64,000 nt of DNA from Delphinapterus leucas. Its lineage: Eukaryota > Chordata > Mammalia > Artiodactyla > Monodontidae. The notes under the pieces were generated by a model. It worked only from the letters and a program-made list of their open reading frames with translations. It made no database searches and was not told the origin of the DNA. Position numbers and translations under genes: made by a program. Every line of letters begins with the position of its first letter. Position 1 is the stretch's first letter. The stretch is from NCBI RefSeq assembly GCF_002288925.2, contig NW_022097996.1, positions 9,494,451 to 9,558,450 of the forward strand, given 5' to 3'. Shown here piece by piece: positions 60,550 through 64,000 of this stretch.

Positions 60550-63080
60550 TAGACAAAGACATTGAGACCTGTTGGGTTCCCAGCAGATTCTTAATCTTAA
60601 AATAAACATAGTTCTAATAATATTAAACCATAGAAAAATACCGAAAATGTTTCATTTTATGAAGTCAGAATAACAGTACCAAATCTAATAGTATGTAGCA
60701 CACAAAACACCATAAACCAATTTCACTTAGAAGTTAAACGTAAAAATTCTAAAGAGAAAAGAATCAAATCAGACAATAGAGTCTAGCCACATATCAAAAA
60801 TAATATACTATCATAATTTACTGCAGGAATGCAAGAATGGTTCATTTTTAGGAATCAACACAATTCAATATATCAACAAATTAAGGAGAAAAAAAATCAC
60901 AAGATTTTATCAATGGATGCTAACAAGGCATTTGGTAAAATTCAGCAGCCACTTGTAATAAAAGCTCTGTGGAAAAGAATACTAAAAAATTAAGCATTTT
61001 TGGAAAGAAGAACAATTGCAAGTGTCCTAAGTAGCAAAACACTAAAACCATTTCAAATAAAATTAAGACTGTATGCACACACAATAAATATATATATTGA
61101 ATATATTATACATGTGTGTGTTTTTATATATATAAAGAACTTGCTTCTATATGTAAATTTGATGATCTGTGGAAGAGATCCAATAATGGTGGTTACTTTG
61201 AGTACAGGGTGGGAACTGGACAGATTAGGGAAGGGATGGGAAGGAGACTGTTCCCAGAAAACTTTATTATTTTAACCATATGAATGTTATTGCTCAGTCA
61301 ATAAATCAAATTAATAAAATTAGAAATTAGAGCAGGAAGCCCACTGAACCCTTTATAATTCAACACTGATTTGAAGATATAGGAAACCAGTAAGACATAA
61401 AAATGAATTAACTGGCATAAATATCGGAATGAAAGAGAAATATATATATCTTTTTGATAATGATTGGATGGAATACTTAAAATATGTAAGTTATCTAGTA
61501 AAAGAAAGCTGAAGTTAGTAAAAAATAGATTATTAGGGAGAGATATGATACAACACTTAAAATTAATTAAAAAATTTTTCTCTAGTTTAGAAGGAGACAC
61601 CTAGAAAAATGGGAAAATATTTCATTCACAGTAGTAACATTTTCCCAATATTTATAAATAACTGTCTTGAGAAAAAAGCCCAGAATTTTTTTTTAATTTA
61701 GAAATAGGACATTAAAATTATAACGCAGGAAGTCCAAGAACCACCAAGAAAATTAAACAAAAGGAGAAAACCAGAAGTGGACTTCACTAGTCAGGTTTCA
61801 GAATATATTCAAAAGACACTAATCAAATCAGTACAGTACTGGCATAGGAACAGACACACAGATGAGTGGAACAGAATAAAGAACTTAAATAATGATTCCA
61901 GCACATATAAGAAAATGTACAAGCCAAAGGTTAAATTTCATTTCAACAAGATAGGATAAATTATTTTTTAAAATAATCCTCACAAAACTTATCATCTAGC
62001 AAAAAACATCAGATCTTTATCTTACATTATATACATAAAAAATTAAATTCCAGGTGCAGTAAAGACAAATGTAAAAAATAAATCACAGAAATACATTCTA
62101 CAACAAAATTTAGAAGATGACATGTCTTCTAAGCATTCTTAACAAAGAACAGAAACTTAAGACAGACATTAAGAGTTTAAAATTTCCTATTATGAAAAAA
62201 TCATAAACAAACTAAGGAATTAAATCAGAAAAAATATTTGACATGTAGAGAAAAAGCAGATCCAAGTTGTTAAGTTTATAAAAACAGTCAAACTTACTAG
62301 AAAAGTCAGGGAAATAACAATTAGTTTAACAAAGAGTTATCACTTTGGCACAAATTTCAAAGATTGATAATATCTCCTCAAAGGGTACTGTCATATTTCA
62401 CTGGTCTAAGTGAAAAGTCCTTTTGGAAAGAAATCTTGCAACATATATTAAAATTTAAAGTACTTACACCTTTAACCTAGTCGTCCTACTCCTGGGAATC
62501 TATCACATAGAAACAAAAGTAATCACACATAGTACACACAAAGATATTTATTGTCACTTATTTTCCAATTTCTTGTCTCTATAAACAGAGTTGTTTCAAT
62601 CAATACAGGAATGGCTGAATAAACTACAATATACTTTGATCAATTAACACAATGCAATCCCTAAAAACAGTAAATTAGAGTTGTATCAGGTGACTTGGTG
62701 GGATTTGCGCATTGTAGCGTTAAATTTTAAAAAAGGAAAATGCAATCAAATGAGTATGATGAGGTTTGAAAAGAAAAACTACAACCAAAAAAATATCTTT
62801 TTCTGTGTGTGTCTCATGTCAGTGTGTTTATTGATATACATACATACACACACACATAAAGTACATGAGCATGGAGAAAAAATAGGTGGTCAACAGGTAA
62901 TGCAGGTGGGTTTAAGTACGGGGGAATATGTAGGGAATACTCGTCAGGAAGGATGGATAAATGCAATAGATATAGATACACATTTATGCAATGAAATTAT
63001 AAAAATTCCTACTATCAGAAATGGACTCAATTATCAAATGATTAGGTTAGGGTTGTCAAAATCCAACACAACGTCAGGCT
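60550..63080 (+). mobile_element. Old L1 relic, right part(s)
   Basis: Continues L1 ORF2-like text after the young insertion: ctgcaggaatgcaagaatgg, caatggatgctaacaaggca, then an L1 3'-end-like stretch near 61180-61310. More ORF2 text follows at 61730-62650 (gtactggcataggaacagac, tcctactcctgggaatctat). Probably at least two old copies. Heavily decayed. Confidence 0.6.
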
Positions 63081-63877
63081 GAGCAATGAAAAAGCCTACT
63101 GTCAGCATTGCTGTCCCTTGAAGAAAAAATATAATCTGGAAAATCCATTAGGAATAAGAACCTGTAAATTCTGTCTTACCCACAGGTGGTAAGAAGGCTC
63201 TTTTTATCCTAGTTTTTCTCTTTAATATAAAAAGTAGTAAACTGCATAATGTAAAGGAAAAGAATTTCAAAAGCCATAAAATAAAAGTTAAGTCTGCCTC
63301 CTACCCCAAACTCCTTTTTCTCTTCCACTCAGACACCATTCAGTTTCTTCATACATCTTTGAACATGTAAGTATAACTTTAGGATGAATTCCTTGTTACG
63401 ACAAAAGGCATACATATTTTAAATTATGATAGACTTTGTCAAATTGCCTCCCTAAAGAGGACCAATTTATACTTCTACCTTCAGGAAATGCTTAATTGTG
63501 AATCCCGTACGTCAGTGGTGATTTACAACTGAATTTACATTGTGCGTGTATCTGTTTTATTCAGTAATGGTAAACACAGAAAGGGCAGAATATTTAAAGA
63601 AAGCAAAGCATAAGAGACAGTGAAGAGTTAGCTTAGCTATAACAGCACAGGCAGCAAGTTACGCCATCAAAGGGAGAGGTAACGGGACAGTGCCAATGAC
63701 AATTAGTGAGACCCTTAAGTCCAGATATGGATATCAAAAAAGACTTCTCAGAAGTTTGAAACAGCCATTACAGAGCTCCTTCTACTGCTCTTTTAGCACC
63801 TCACACAGAACGCATTGTTATCCATCTAAAATACCTATTTAAAGTAAAACAAAAAATGTGTTAAAATACAGAGATAT
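63081..63877. other. Mostly unclassified, with an L1-like reverse fragment
   Basis: Text near 63340-63480 (gtcaaattgcctccctaaag) recalls reverse-oriented old L1 3' sequence as at 10600-11020. The rest is unrecognised. Confidence 0.4.
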
Positions 63878-64000
63878 AGGGCTTCCCTGGTGGCGCAGTG
63901 GTTGAGAGTCCGCCTGCCGATGCAGGGGACACGGGTTCGTGCCCCGGTCCGGGAAGATCCTACATGCCGCGGAGTGGCTGGGCCCGTGAGCCATGGCCGC
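63878..64000 (+). mobile_element. CHR-2 SINE, cut by the window end
   Basis: Starts gggcttccctggtggcgcag and runs into the window edge. Head sequence intact and CpG-rich; tail and TSD not visible. Confidence 0.92.

Noticed and set aside
1..64000. CRISPR array, bacterial operon, phage or integrated viral genome
   Set aside because: The repeats are dispersed SINE/LINE/DNA/LTR elements, not regularly spaced. The only retrovirus-related item is a solo MaLR-type LTR without genes.

Overview
This window is vertebrate nuclear DNA from a cetacean (whale or dolphin) genome. Four spliced exons of one conserved gene lie in AT-rich introns full of retrotransposons. The lineage call rests on at least seven copies of a tRNA-derived SINE beginning gggcttccctggtggcgcag, the CHR-2 family typical of cetaceans, alongside related CHR-1/CHRS copies. 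A young L1 tail sequence common in cetartiodactyls supports it. The species cannot be fixed from the sequence.

The gene is HMBOX1 (homeobox-containing 1, also called HOT1/TAH1), on the minus strand. Going down the coordinates, the exons are: start-codon exon 49302-49381 (partly 5'UTR), exon 41901-42377, exon 34160-34245 and exon 5419-5529. All splice sites are canonical, phases match, and the exons join into one frame of 232 complete codons (697 nt). This covers the HNF1-type dimerisation-like N-terminus, the Ser/Thr-rich linker and most of the atypical POU-specific-like domain. The homeodomain and C-terminus, which I did not find here, must lie beyond coordinate 1. Promoter and upstream non-coding exons must lie above 49381, probably beyond 64000. 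Visible introns are 6,923, 7,655 and 28,630 bp.

Repeats fill much of the rest. 1-13 kb: CHR-2 copies, a CHR-1 fragment, two old L1 3' regions, an L2 region, a hAT-type element and a MaLR-type LTR. 12.7-19.4 kb: a nearly complete but decayed L1 with a nested SINE, a nested L1 tail and an internal 83-bp-period duplication. 19.8-27.6 kb: several L1 fragments, two MIRs, a Tigger-like relic and an inverted L1 insertion inside an older L1. 27.6-50 kb: mostly unique HMBOX1 intron with scattered MIR/L2, MER5A-like, hAT-type and mariner elements. 50-64 kb: L2/L1 relics and a young near-full-length L1 (54622-60539) inside an older L1 and next to a CHR-2 copy. Its ORF1 and ORF2 are recognisable but broken.

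I see no bacterial-type operon, CRISPR array, viral genome or other coherent novel system. The most informative items are the HMBOX1 exon structure with two small uORFs, the nested retrotransposon chronology, several very short L1-tail insertions with target-site duplications (TSDs), two apparently tail-less SINE copies, and a one-sided orientation of young elements relative to HMBOX1.
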